Below are positions 8,928-17,220 of a DNA stretch of 64,000 nt, in pieces. Where the stretch lies: the NCBI GenBank assembly GCA_039976075.1, contig JBDWFY010000022.1, positions 62,001-126,000 on the forward strand, in the 5' to 3' direction. The position numbers and the translations under genes are program-made. How positions within the stretch are numbered: position 1 is the first letter of the stretch; each line of letters begins with the position of its first letter. Source of the DNA: JBDWFY01 sp039976075. Its GTDB lineage: Bacteria; Pseudomonadota; Alphaproteobacteria; Rhizobiales; Stappiaceae. Under the pieces are notes generated by a model. The model did no database searches and had not been told where the DNA came from. It saw only the letters and a list, made by a program, of their open reading frames with translations.

Positions 8928-9955
8928 GATGGTTGCTCGGTACGGCCTGCGAGGGTCAGCCAGGCAAGCCACATCACACCCAGGCCCCAGCCAATGGTCA
9001 GGCGCCAGCCGGTTGGTTGTATGAGTTGGCGCAGGAACCCTTCGACAAGTCCGGCAACGATCAGCATCAGCCCCGCTAGGATCAGCAGCTTAACAGCGTC
9101 TCTTCCCTTATCCCTCAGGGCGGCACGCCGGCTTTTCTGTCCTGGAAGAAGGACTGCAAGACCCAGCTGAGCTCCTCCGGCGCACGCCACGCAGATGGCG
9201 GAAAGCTCCGTGACACCATGGATCGACAACCAACCGAAAACATCAAGGCCCAATCCGGCATCGATGAATATCGCCACGAAAGGACCAAGCAGAAGTCCGT
9301 TATAGAACGTCAGAATAAAGCTCGGTACAGCTGCGAATATACCGAGCGCAAACACAAGAATGGCAATTTGCGTGTTGTGGGAAAACAGAAACGATGCAAA
9401 AACACTCAACATTTCTCCGGACCTATTGGACGTACTGTATAGCGTGCTTCGCAGGTAGGCATGTGTCGCCTCTGGTGTGCGGCCGTCAGACATTTCCGGT
9501 GGCACGAAAGTGAAGAACCAGGCTGGATCGCGTTGAAACAGCGTGTAGCCAACCAAGGCCCCCAGGATCATGGCCAGAAAACCAATAGTCAGCGAAACTC
9601 CCGAGCGTCGAACGGCTTGCGGGATACCATGGGTAAAAAGCTTTTTCACCGCACCGGTAATGCTCTCCTGCGGGGCATAGACAACGAGATAGGCTCGCGC
9701 ACACAGACGATCGAGATAGATCAGCAGTGCCTTGTCCATCGAAATGGCCCGGGCCGCACTCAGCGAGTTGATTGCCTGTCGATACAGACTACTGAGATCC
9801 AGGGTTTCCTGGTAGGTTAGGCTGCGAACACCCGATTTTTCAGCAGAGGCGATCAGCGTCTCCAGTTTTTTCCAACCCGGTTCACGCTCCTGCCGGAACC
9901 GGGCAGAACGAATGGCCGACATATCTCCGTTTTGGCCTTGCGAGGGCGCGCTCAT
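8924..9955 (-). CDS. SpoIIM-like (stage II sporulation protein M family, COG1300) membrane protein
   Basis: A 343-residue protein. Residues 1-110 are soluble and helical (FRQEREPGWKKLETL), followed by five or six membrane segments (about 115-335) including LTFYNGLLLGPFVAIF and an IHGVTELSAI stretch. The last two are typical of the COG1300 family, which in non-sporulating bacteria occurs in MoxR operons. Start and stop both overlap their neighbours by four bases (ATGA), so translation is coupled with DUF58 upstream and RDD downstream. In spore-formers SpoIIM works with peptidoglycan hydrolases at the engulfing septum; here a role in envelope remodelling is inference. Confidence 0.85.
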   Translation of the reverse strand: MSAPSQGQNGDMSAIRSARFRQEREPGWKKLETLIASAEKSGVRSLTYQETLDLSSLYRQAINSLSAARAISMDKALLIYLDRLCARAYLVVYAPQESITGAVKKLFTHGIPQAVRRSGVSLTIGFLAMILGALVGYTLFQRDPAWFFTFVPPEMSDGRTPEATHAYLRSTLYSTSNRSGEMLSVFASFLFSHNTQIAILVFALGIFAAVPSFILTFYNGLLLGPFVAIFIDAGLGLDVFGWLSIHGVTELSAICVACAGGAQLGLAVLLPGQKSRRAALRDKGRDAVKLLILAGLMLIVAGLVEGFLRQLIQPTGWRLTIGWGLGVMWLAWLTLAGRTEQPS

Positions 9956-11268
9956 ATCAGCTCCTGCGCTTTGATGTCGATGTAACGGGATACCAGGGAC
10001 GATGTAAGCGCTGATGGCTCTGTATCCAGACACAGAATACCCAGACGTTGCAACCGGTCGAGCACCTGCTGTCGTTCTTTGGAAATCTGGCGCGCTGAAA
10101 CCGAACGAGAAATCGTATCCATGGAAATAGCGTCCGGATTGGTCAATTCCTGTAATGCGGGATCCCGGATTGTCACGTAGAGAATCAAGTGTTTTTTCGT
10201 CATGACTGCCAGATTTTCAACCAATAGTTCGGCTGTTACACTGTCAACGAAGTCTGAAAAAATTACGATAAGGGAGCGGCGTTGTAGCTTACCGTTCAGG
10301 TTGGACAGACCGAGTGTATGGTTCGTTTCGGCAGTGTCATGCTGAAGGGCTGCGCTTGTCGCCTGTATCCGGGCAAAGGCGGTTCGACCGGGTCGGGGCG
10401 GGGTGAATTGCTGAGGGCGACTGTTGAAACTGTAAAATCCTACCAGATCCCCGCCGAGCCCCCCGGCCCAGGCCAATGCAAGGGCTGCGTTGATGGATTG
10501 ATCGAGTTTTGACAGGTCGCCAAGACGCTCGCCCATCAGATGACCGCTATCAAGACACAAGATAATTTGATGATTGCGCTCGGCGCGCGTTTCCCGCGCG
10601 GTCAGGCTCCGCATGCGGGCGGATCGCTTCCAGTCGATAGATCGGGGGTCCATACCGGCGACGAAGTCGCGTAGCTGGTGGAATTCGGACCCGTCTCCCC
10701 GTTGTTTCATATCTTTTGCACCGTCCAGAAGAGGCAGCATTTGAGTGTGGATAGCACCGTTCAGAATAGGACCGATATTCGGCATGACTGAAATTGTCAT
10801 TTCCAGTGGCCAATCGGCAATGATCTCAAACAACCGAAAGCGGGAGCCATATTTCAGAGAGAATTTGGACAGTTTTTTTTCACCGCGCTCGCTGAGACGC
10901 ATATCTGTCTGAAGACGGATTTCCCGGTTCCCGTTTTCAATTTGAATGGGATCGTTCCAACCGGCGTCCAACCCCTCATCGAGAGTGAGACGAATTTCAA
11001 ACACGGGTGGCAACCCACTTTGCCGGTTTGATGAAAGAGCGACTTCAAGCGGAACTGACAATCCATTGTAACCGCTCGTCGGCATGTTGATCAGAGCGGT
11101 CAGGTTGCGACGGGAATGAGACAGCAGGAGATCCGCGACCCCGAAACAGATTGTTCCGCCCCATAAGAGAAAAAGCGGTTCCAGGACGTTCTGAGTGAGG
11201 AGGATCAGCAAAACGGTGACCCCGGCCAAAGCCAGAACGAGCGTGACGAGGAGGCGCGAGGGACGCAT
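9952..11268 (-). CDS. DUF58 domain-containing protein (vWA-like)
   Basis: A 438-residue protein. Two N-terminal membrane segments (about 7-25 and 30-48) precede a soluble beta-rich region (about 60-200) and the DUF58 core with the motif DPRSIDWKRSARMRSL at about 210-225. The vWA-like section follows (QIILCLDSGHLMG, about 240-252). DUF58 proteins are nearly always encoded beside a MoxR AAA+ ATPase and are thought to be its clients or adaptors in metal insertion or complex assembly. The gene abuts the MoxR stop codon directly and overlaps the SpoIIM-like gene by four bases. Confidence 0.9.
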   Translation of the reverse strand: MRPSRLLVTLVLALAGVTVLLILLTQNVLEPLFLLWGGTICFGVADLLLSHSRRNLTALINMPTSGYNGLSVPLEVALSSNRQSGLPPVFEIRLTLDEGLDAGWNDPIQIENGNREIRLQTDMRLSERGEKKLSKFSLKYGSRFRLFEIIADWPLEMTISVMPNIGPILNGAIHTQMLPLLDGAKDMKQRGDGSEFHQLRDFVAGMDPRSIDWKRSARMRSLTARETRAERNHQIILCLDSGHLMGERLGDLSKLDQSINAALALAWAGGLGGDLVGFYSFNSRPQQFTPPRPGRTAFARIQATSAALQHDTAETNHTLGLSNLNGKLQRRSLIVIFSDFVDSVTAELLVENLAVMTKKHLILYVTIRDPALQELTNPDAISMDTISRSVSARQISKERQQVLDRLQRLGILCLDTEPSALTSSLVSRYIDIKAQELI

Positions 11269-12225
11269 CTATCTTGGCGCGTCCAGGCGATTGATGATCG
11301 TCGTCAGAACATCGTCCGTCGTCCGTCCCTCGATTTCAGCGGTCGGGCCCAGAACGATGCGGTGCCGGAACGCCGGTATGACGAGGGCTTGTACATCGTC
11401 CGGTATCGCATAGTCACGGCCATCAAGCGCCGCAGCTGCCCTGACTGCGCTTGCCAGGGCATCTGCTGCACGGGTTGAAACGCCGTGCAGAATTTCACCG
11501 TCGCTGCGCGTGGCACGGGCAATATCGACAATGTAGTCAATGATTGAACGATCCAGATGAATGCTGTCGATCAATTGATGTCCCGCCTGCAGATCCTCCC
11601 TGCTCATAACCTGAGTGATGTTTTTGCGGCCGCTGTCGGCCTCCAGAGGCAGGCCGGCGTTTTGCGCCAGAATAATGATTTCCGCATCGCGATCGGGGAA
11701 GTCCACGACGAGTTTGAATAGAAACCGGTCGAGCTGCGCTTCCGGGAGAGGGTATGTGCCGTGCTGTTCAATCGGGTTTTGGGTCGCAATGACAAAGAAC
11801 TGACCACCAAGAGGGTAGTTTGTTCCGTCTATGGTTACTTGCCTTTCGTTCATCGCTTGAAGCAACGCGGATTGTGTTTTCGGTGGGGCCCTGTTGATCT
11901 CGTCCGCCAAAAGAATGTCGGTAAAGACAGGCCCTTTTGTCAGGCGGAATTCATTGGTTTGAAAATTGAACAGATTGACGCCCAGAACGTCGCCGGGCAT
12001 CAGGTCCGGCGTGAACTGAATACGGCCGAAATCGAGACTTGTGGCTTGGGTCAGGCAGCGGGCGAGCAGCGTTTTCGCCGTGCCGGGAGGGCCTTCGAGC
12101 AGGCAATGGCCACGTGCGAACAGGGAAATCAACAGGAAGTCGACCAGTTGGTCCTGTCCGCGGACAACCGAGCCGATTTCCGCGCGGACGCGATCAGCGA
12201 GTTTTTGAAATTCCGATAGATCCAT
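11269..12225 (-). CDS. MoxR-family AAA+ ATPase
   Basis: A 318-residue ATPase with Walker A GPPGTAKT (about residues 40-47), Walker B IL-LADEINRAPP (about 105-115), sensor 1 IATQNP (about 145-150), an arginine-finger region QLDRFLF and a C-terminal lid domain (about 200-315). MoxR ATPases act as chaperones that activate or assemble enzyme complexes, usually with vWA or DUF58 partners. The start lies inside the end of the DUF4350 gene (32-base overlap) and has no strong ribosome site, which points to translational coupling. The next gene (DUF58) begins immediately after its stop. Confidence 0.95.
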   Translation of the reverse strand: MDLSEFQKLADRVRAEIGSVVRGQDQLVDFLLISLFARGHCLLEGPPGTAKTLLARCLTQATSLDFGRIQFTPDLMPGDVLGVNLFNFQTNEFRLTKGPVFTDILLADEINRAPPKTQSALLQAMNERQVTIDGTNYPLGGQFFVIATQNPIEQHGTYPLPEAQLDRFLFKLVVDFPDRDAEIIILAQNAGLPLEADSGRKNITQVMSREDLQAGHQLIDSIHLDRSIIDYIVDIARATRSDGEILHGVSTRAADALASAVRAAAALDGRDYAIPDDVQALVIPAFRHRIVLGPTAEIEGRTTDDVLTTIINRLDAPR

Positions 12226-13519
12226 TTGAATCGACTACTTTTTCCAGGAGGGTTTTGTAGGTATCCAAACCTTTGAACAGGTCTGCATGGGTCATGCGAT
12301 GAGCATTATTGATAAGGTGTTCCGAAATTGTCTGAAAGTCGTAGGCGAGTTGGGCATCCCGGCGTGAGATATGAGAGAAATAGCGACCCATTCCAGTTGC
12401 ACCCAGATCAGGCCCAAGTGTTTTGATGGTTAAATCAGTCAATTGATTGCGCACAAAATCCGCTACCATCTGGCCGTCACTTTCAGACAGACGCAGTAAA
12501 CGTGCTTTAGTTGCGATCGCGACGGTTTTTGAATGATTGGCCGTGGCGCTCGGTTCCCGTTCCAGGGGGCCAAATCGGATGGCACCGCGCCAGTAAACAA
12601 TTGCCAGCACGGAGAGCGCAGCTGCCCACAGGAGCGACAAGGGGAATTCGAAGAAACGCGCCAGGTCAGAGCCGGATCGCTCATAGTCACGTCTTTCTTC
12701 CTGGTTCGGCTCGTACTGTGTCAGGAGTTGATGGCTGGTATCGACATAGATCGGTTTTTCGTTACCCAGTACCAGCTCAATCATGAAATCCTTCGCAAAC
12801 GCCGCATTTTCCGCCACTGACAGTCCGTGATTGTTCAGAAGGTCCGGATCGGAAAAAATATAGGTGACATGAGCCGTTTCGTCGAACCGACAGGCGAGCG
12901 CTATCACGTCTTCGTTCATCTTTTGATGCACCTGGCAGGTATTCGGCCAGGTGCCTGGCGCAAATGATTGGGCGTGAAACAGGGCAACTTCCCGTTTGCT
13001 GCCAGAACCGACGGAGGCAGATTCGAAAACCGCTTTTTCCCGTTTCAGCTTTAGGTCTGGCAGGTCAATTTGCCGGAAAAGCCTGTTGTAGGCAGGCAGC
13101 GGAATCAGCGTTTCCTTGTAAGCAATGTCAGTTTCGATGAACCCCGTGGTCCATTTCGGAAGCATGACAAGTGTGGGCAGTTCCGAAATTTTCGTTTTGA
13201 AATTTTCCTGGCTGAGGTCGCGCTGTGTTTGTTGCCCGACCAGGTCTTTGACAGTTTTGGGCGTGCCGGCCTCTTCAAGCAGATTGACGTCGTAAAGGGG
13301 CAGAACTCTAATGCTGAGATCATCGATATGGGGCGACAGCCGAGGGTGTGACTGCCTGACCGCAACATCGTTTTCCTTTAGCCAGGCCGACAGACCGTTG
13401 ATGCCGATAACAGAGTTGTCCAGCTCGCGATCGCGTGCGAAATCGGAGAGCATTACCAACAGCAGCGCACCTCCTAGCAGGACTGTCAGGATAATGATCA
13501 TCGGGGCATTGTCACGCAT
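12194..13519 (-). CDS. DUF4350 domain-containing membrane protein
   Basis: A 441-residue protein with an N-terminal membrane helix (about 8-27), a large periplasmic part (about 30-330) carrying the DUF4350 region with NGLSAWLKEND near the start, and a second membrane helix (about 335-355, SLLWAAALSVLAIVYW). The cytoplasmic tail (about 355-441) is helical. DUF4350 genes are standard members of MoxR operons, and the domain may be a ThuA-like or periplasmic sensory fold. I chose the ATG at 13519, eight bases inside the preceding gene's end and with GGGA upstream. ATG at 13534 is an alternative. Confidence 0.8.
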   Translation of the reverse strand: MRDNAPMIIILTVLLGGALLLVMLSDFARDRELDNSVIGINGLSAWLKENDVAVRQSHPRLSPHIDDLSIRVLPLYDVNLLEEAGTPKTVKDLVGQQTQRDLSQENFKTKISELPTLVMLPKWTTGFIETDIAYKETLIPLPAYNRLFRQIDLPDLKLKREKAVFESASVGSGSKREVALFHAQSFAPGTWPNTCQVHQKMNEDVIALACRFDETAHVTYIFSDPDLLNNHGLSVAENAAFAKDFMIELVLGNEKPIYVDTSHQLLTQYEPNQEERRDYERSGSDLARFFEFPLSLLWAAALSVLAIVYWRGAIRFGPLEREPSATANHSKTVAIATKARLLRLSESDGQMVADFVRNQLTDLTIKTLGPDLGATGMGRYFSHISRRDAQLAYDFQTISEHLINNAHRMTHADLFKGLDTYKTLLEKVVDSNGSIGISKTR

Positions 13520-14339
13520 GGCTGTGTGTCCCATGGGTTGAGAGCAGCGAGCGCCCGAGTTGTAAGCTCCTTGAAAAGACTTCGTCACTCACCGGACGAC
13601 CGCCATAGTGAGCGAGCTCAGCATCTCGCAGAAGCGCTTTGAGGGCAGCATAATGTGACAACTCCGCAGGGAGACGCGCAAAGGCTTCCCGCTCGGTATC
13701 GGACCTTGCAAACCGGGTCTCGGTCTCTTCTCCAGCAGATAGAAGACAGTGACGCAACAGTTTCGCCAGCGCTTCACTCCGATCACTCATGGACGCAAGA
13801 CGAGACAGAAGGTCTTCTCCATCAAGTTCAGCTTCTTGCGCAGCAATATTCCAGCTGTCCGGGGCCTTTTGTTTCTTTTTGACGTCGCGCGGTTCACCGG
13901 AAAGCAAGACACCGCTTCCGCCGAATTTCAACCACAGCAGCAACAGGGCAATTACGGCAAATATCGCGAAGCCTACCCCAATACCGCCATCCAGTTTGGG
14001 TATGAAGAGGGGCTCCCGTGAGCTTCTTTTTTTCGTTTCTTTTATTGTTCGTTCGTCACTGAGAGTTCCCTGAACTTTGTCAGCATAGATCGCCTCATTG
14101 CTGATGTCGTTTCCATCTGCCAGACTTTTGTAGTTCTGAGAGGATTCTGACTGTGGTGGGGTTACCCTAGATACAACAGACGAGCCATCACTCTCTTGGG
14201 CCCCGGTCGGAGCGCTGAAACACAAGAGCAGGCAGAGCGGGACCAGGACGTGCAGAACACATGAGGTTTGGCGCTTGGGTGGCACGGGATCAGGCAAAGA
14301 CGTCAGCCGTGGATTGTTCGACGAGCGGATCGGGTCCAT
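13512..14339 (-). CDS. DUF4129 domain-containing membrane protein
   Basis: A 275-residue protein. A hydrophobic stretch (about 27-47) ending near GAQ looks like a signal peptide preceded by a long n-region, so the true start may lie further in; no later ATG fits. A polar region (about 50-115) and one membrane helix (about 118-140) follow. The C-terminal DUF4129-like domain (about 165-270) contains LRDAELAHYGGRPVSDEVF. DUF4129 occurs in transglutaminase-like and MoxR-operon proteins and probably mediates assembly at the inner membrane. It overlaps the DUF805 gene upstream by 50 bases and the DUF4350 gene downstream by eight. Confidence 0.75.
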   Translation of the reverse strand: MDPIRSSNNPRLTSLPDPVPPKRQTSCVLHVLVPLCLLLCFSAPTGAQESDGSSVVSRVTPPQSESSQNYKSLADGNDISNEAIYADKVQGTLSDERTIKETKKRSSREPLFIPKLDGGIGVGFAIFAVIALLLLWLKFGGSGVLLSGEPRDVKKKQKAPDSWNIAAQEAELDGEDLLSRLASMSDRSEALAKLLRHCLLSAGEETETRFARSDTEREAFARLPAELSHYAALKALLRDAELAHYGGRPVSDEVFSRSLQLGRSLLSTHGTHSHA

Positions 14340-14769
14340 ATTTATTGGCGCCAGTAGTGCCTTTAAGGAGTGTTATCACAAACACTGCAATGCTGGCGAC
14401 CCCAGCGGCTGCTTCACCGATATATGGAATGACGCTGACAAGAATGCTCGCCAGATACCACCAGCCGGAAAGCCCGACATCGTGAAACCGACGGACCAAA
14501 ACGGCAATCCCAGGAATAATAATTCCAAGACCAAACAAAACCAGCGCGATTGGAATTATTGCAGAAAACCCACTAAACATACTGCTTACGTCACCGTTCA
14601 TGAAAGCATCCAAACTGCCGACCATGAACATCGCAAGCATTGAGCCGACAAACACAAGAAAATAAAAGAGTACGAAATACCAATACTCGGAACGCGATGC
14701 GCGCCCTGAAAAGGTAATAAACTTTTCTCTCAGGCAGGTTCGAATAGATTCCGTAAATCCCATTGTCAT
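14290..14769 (-). CDS. DUF805 (YhaH-like) membrane protein, copy 1
   Basis: A 159-residue integral membrane protein with the DUF805 pattern. A cytoplasmic start holding GRASRSEYWYF (about 21-31) is followed by four membrane segments and the RRFHDVGLSGWW motif (about 92-103) before the third. It is first in the MoxR operon, and its end overlaps the DUF4129 start. A close paralogue follows 350 bases upstream on the same strand (15119-15592), sharing the same motifs and the C-terminal LKGTTG-NKYGPDPL. DUF805 function is unknown. Confidence 0.9.
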   Translation of the reverse strand: MTMGFTESIRTCLREKFITFSGRASRSEYWYFVLFYFLVFVGSMLAMFMVGSLDAFMNGDVSSMFSGFSAIIPIALVLFGLGIIIPGIAVLVRRFHDVGLSGWWYLASILVSVIPYIGEAAAGVASIAVFVITLLKGTTGANKYGPDPLVEQSTADVFA

Positions 14770-15118
14770 CTCCTGGAATCGTCCTGTAACTAAAAGAGCA
14801 CCGTCGTGTTATGCCATCGGGATTCTCTTGACAAGATTGCGTGCGGCCAACTGTGAGGGAACGCACACAGGTGTCATGGTGCAGTTGAATAGGTGCCGAT
14901 AATCTTAACAATCCGAAATAGTAAAGAAGCGTGTTGGACTGTAACTCAACAGATGGTTGTGAGGCTTTCACCAAGTAGAGTTATCTACAATTTATCCCGA
15001 TATTTTTCAGAATAGGCGTGTTTGACTGTTAGTCTTGGCGCGTGATTTTGTGGCAGAGAGACAATTGAAGGAGGCCGCAACGAGCGATCGTTGAGGAGAC
15101 GTGATCGTCTTGCCGTCG
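14770..15118. other. Gene-free interval between the two DUF805 genes
   Basis: 349 bases with no plausible reading frame. It probably carries the promoter of the MoxR operon on the minus strand. A 6-bp hairpin CAACGA/TCGTTG near 15078-15093 has no T tract. I see no RNA gene or repeat. Confidence 0.4.
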
Positions 15119-15592
15119 TCACGCAAAAACTTCTGCCATGTTCTTTTCGCCCAGCGGATCAGGTCCGTATTTGTTTTCACCGGTGGTGCCCTTCAGCACA
15201 GTAACGACAAACACAGCAATCCCCGCGATTGAAGCAATATATTCGCCAACATACGGAATGAAGTCGACCACAAAGTAGGCGCCATACCACCAGCCGGAAA
15301 GGCTGACGTCGTGAAAGCGTCTGACCGTGACGGCGAATGTGGGCAAGATGACAGCAAGCCAGAAAAGGATGAAGGCAACCGAAAAAATACCGGAAACGCC
15401 AGAGAATAAGTCGTTAAAATTTCCGCCACTAAACCACTTCTGCCCGTCTGTCAGAGTAATGGGGATGACAATGGCTATTGAAATCAGAATAGTAAAAAGC
15501 ATGAAAAACCAATATTCTGAACGGGATGCACGCCCGGAAAATGTGAAATATTTGTGGCGCAGACAGGTTCGTACAGCTGCTGAAAACCTCAT
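15119..15592 (-). CDS. DUF805 (YhaH-like) membrane protein, copy 2
   Basis: A 157-residue paralogue of the gene at 14290-14769, with FSGRASRSEYWFF (about 18-30), four membrane segments, RRFHDVSLSGWW and the ending KYGPDPLGEKNMAEVFA. The start at 15592 is chosen for GGAGA six bases upstream; a longer frame begins at 15646 but lacks a ribosome site. The two copies probably arose by tandem duplication. It may be separately transcribed, since a 350-base gap separates it from copy 1. Confidence 0.9.
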   Translation of the reverse strand: MRFSAAVRTCLRHKYFTFSGRASRSEYWFFMLFTILISIAIVIPITLTDGQKWFSGGNFNDLFSGVSGIFSVAFILFWLAVILPTFAVTVRRFHDVSLSGWWYGAYFVVDFIPYVGEYIASIAGIAVFVVTVLKGTTGENKYGPDPLGEKNMAEVFA

Positions 15593-15741
15593 TGAAATCT
15601 CCGAAAAAACTTCAGATGTCGGGTGCCACTTGGCACACTCGAGCAATACAGCTTAGAGTTATCGTATTAAAAATATACAAATATAGCATGCATTCGGAGG
15701 CGCCTGGTGGGCGCACAGTATTGAGGCGAACACTTCGGAAA

Positions 15742-15762
15742 GGCTCGATCTGGTAACGAGCC
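15742..15762 (-). terminator. Weak candidate terminator downstream of gltD
   Basis: GGCTCG (15742-15747) pairs with CGAGCC (15757-15762), just after the gltD stop on the minus strand, followed on that strand only by TTTCC. The stem is short and the T tract poor. Confidence 0.3.
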
Positions 15763-15769
15763 AGCCCTT

Positions 15770-17200
15770 TTACCGCGGCAACACCGAGCTTCCGGTGAGA
15801 TAAATATCGATGGAGCGGGCTGCCTGGCGACCTTCGCGAATTGCCCAGACAACCAGTGACTGACCTTTGCGCACATCGCCAGCTGCGAACACGCCCTCAA
15901 TCGAAGTTTTGTAGTCTTCGGTGTCTGCTTTGACGTTGGTGCGGGGATCGAGTTCCAGTGCACCGTCTGACTGTTCAATGTAGGTATCAAGGCGTGGCCC
16001 GGAGAAGCCGATGGCCATCAGAACGATGTCCGCTTTGATAATAAATTCCGTTCCTTCGATGGGGCGGCGCTTTTCGTCGACGCGGGCACATTTTACGCCG
16101 GTGACATGACCGTCTTCACCGACCACCTCAAGTGTGGCGGCAGAAAACTCGCGCTCCGCGCCTTCAGCTTGCGATGAGGAGGTGCGGAATTTCGTCGGCC
16201 AGTATGGCCAGATATTCAGCTTGTCTTCCTTCAGCGGCGGAATCGGTCGAATATCGAGTTGTGTCACAGCAACGGCGCCTTGTCTGAACGACGTGCCAAC
16301 ACAGTCAGAGGCGGTATCGCCCCCGCCGATGACGACAATATGTTTGCCACCGGCCCATAGCGGTGCCTCACCGGAGACATCCTCTCCGCCAATGCGCCGG
16401 TTTTGCTGAACCAGAAACGGCATGGCATATTGGCAACCGGCAAGATCTGAACCCGGCAGCTCCGGATCACGCGGACGTTCTGCGCCCGTTGTGAGCAACA
16501 CTGCGTCGTGTGTTTTTTGAAGTTCTTCGATGGTGATTGTTACGCCCAGATCAACGCCGCCATGGAAGACCACGCCCTCAGCTTCCATCTGCTGTGCCCG
16601 GCGGTCGATATAGTGCTTTTCCATTTTGAAATCGGGGATGCCATACCTTAGCAGGCCACCGATTTTTGGTTCGCGGTCGTACAGATGCACATCGTAACCG
16701 GTTCTGGCGAGTTGTTGCGCGGCAGCCATGCCTGCTGGGCCGGCGCCGACAACCGCAACGCTCTTGCCGATTTTCTCCGCAGCCGGTTCCGGCGTGATCC
16801 AACCGTGATCCCAGGCGCGGTCTGCGATGGCCTGTTCAACCGTTTTGATCGCAACCGGCGCATCTTCCAGGTTGAGCGTGCAGGCTTCCTCGCAGGGGGC
16901 AGGGCAGATTCTACCGGTGAATTCGGGAAAGTTATTGGTGGAATGCAGATTACGGGTCGCTTCCTCCCAATTGCCGGTGAAAACAAGGTCATTCCAGTCG
17001 GGAATCTGGTTATTAACCGGGCACCCCATGGGGCCGTGGCAATAGGGAACGCCGCAATCCATGCAGCGCGATGCCTGCCGTTCAACATCCGTTGCAGGAA
17101 GCGGCAATGTAAATTCGCGAAAATGACGAATGCGGTCCGAAGCAGGCTGATATTTCTGCTCTTGTCGGTCGATCTCAAGAAATCCGGTAACTTTTCCCAT
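15770..17200 (-). CDS. gltD: Glutamate synthase (NADPH) small subunit
   Basis: The 476-residue beta subunit of GOGAT. It passes electrons from NADPH through FAD and iron-sulfur clusters to the large subunit for glutamate formation from glutamine and 2-oxoglutarate. The N-terminal domain carries the cysteine groups CMDCGVPYCHGPMGC (about 46-60) and CPAPCEEAC (about 98-106). The FAD site is VVGAGPAGMAAAQ (about 149-161) and the NADPH site is VIGGGDTASDC (about 288-298). The ATG-rich C-terminal part has AAGDVRKGQSLVVWAI. It lies 20 bases downstream of gltB on the same strand, as one operon for ammonium assimilation. Confidence 0.97.
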   Translation of the reverse strand: MGKVTGFLEIDRQEQKYQPASDRIRHFREFTLPLPATDVERQASRCMDCGVPYCHGPMGCPVNNQIPDWNDLVFTGNWEEATRNLHSTNNFPEFTGRICPAPCEEACTLNLEDAPVAIKTVEQAIADRAWDHGWITPEPAAEKIGKSVAVVGAGPAGMAAAQQLARTGYDVHLYDREPKIGGLLRYGIPDFKMEKHYIDRRAQQMEAEGVVFHGGVDLGVTITIEELQKTHDAVLLTTGAERPRDPELPGSDLAGCQYAMPFLVQQNRRIGGEDVSGEAPLWAGGKHIVVIGGGDTASDCVGTSFRQGAVAVTQLDIRPIPPLKEDKLNIWPYWPTKFRTSSSQAEGAEREFSAATLEVVGEDGHVTGVKCARVDEKRRPIEGTEFIIKADIVLMAIGFSGPRLDTYIEQSDGALELDPRTNVKADTEDYKTSIEGVFAAGDVRKGQSLVVWAIREGRQAARSIDIYLTGSSVLPR

Positions 17201-17220
17201 GATTTATACCCGTCTCCCTC

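Noticed and set aside
14591..14974. 127-codon minus-strand frame over the DUF805 gene start
   Set aside because: Runs in another frame over the well-supported DUF805 gene and has no protein-like features.
15622..15636. GTGCCACTTGGCAC palindrome as a sigma-54 promoter
   Set aside because: One half resembles the TGGCAC element but there is no TTGC at the required spacing on either strand.
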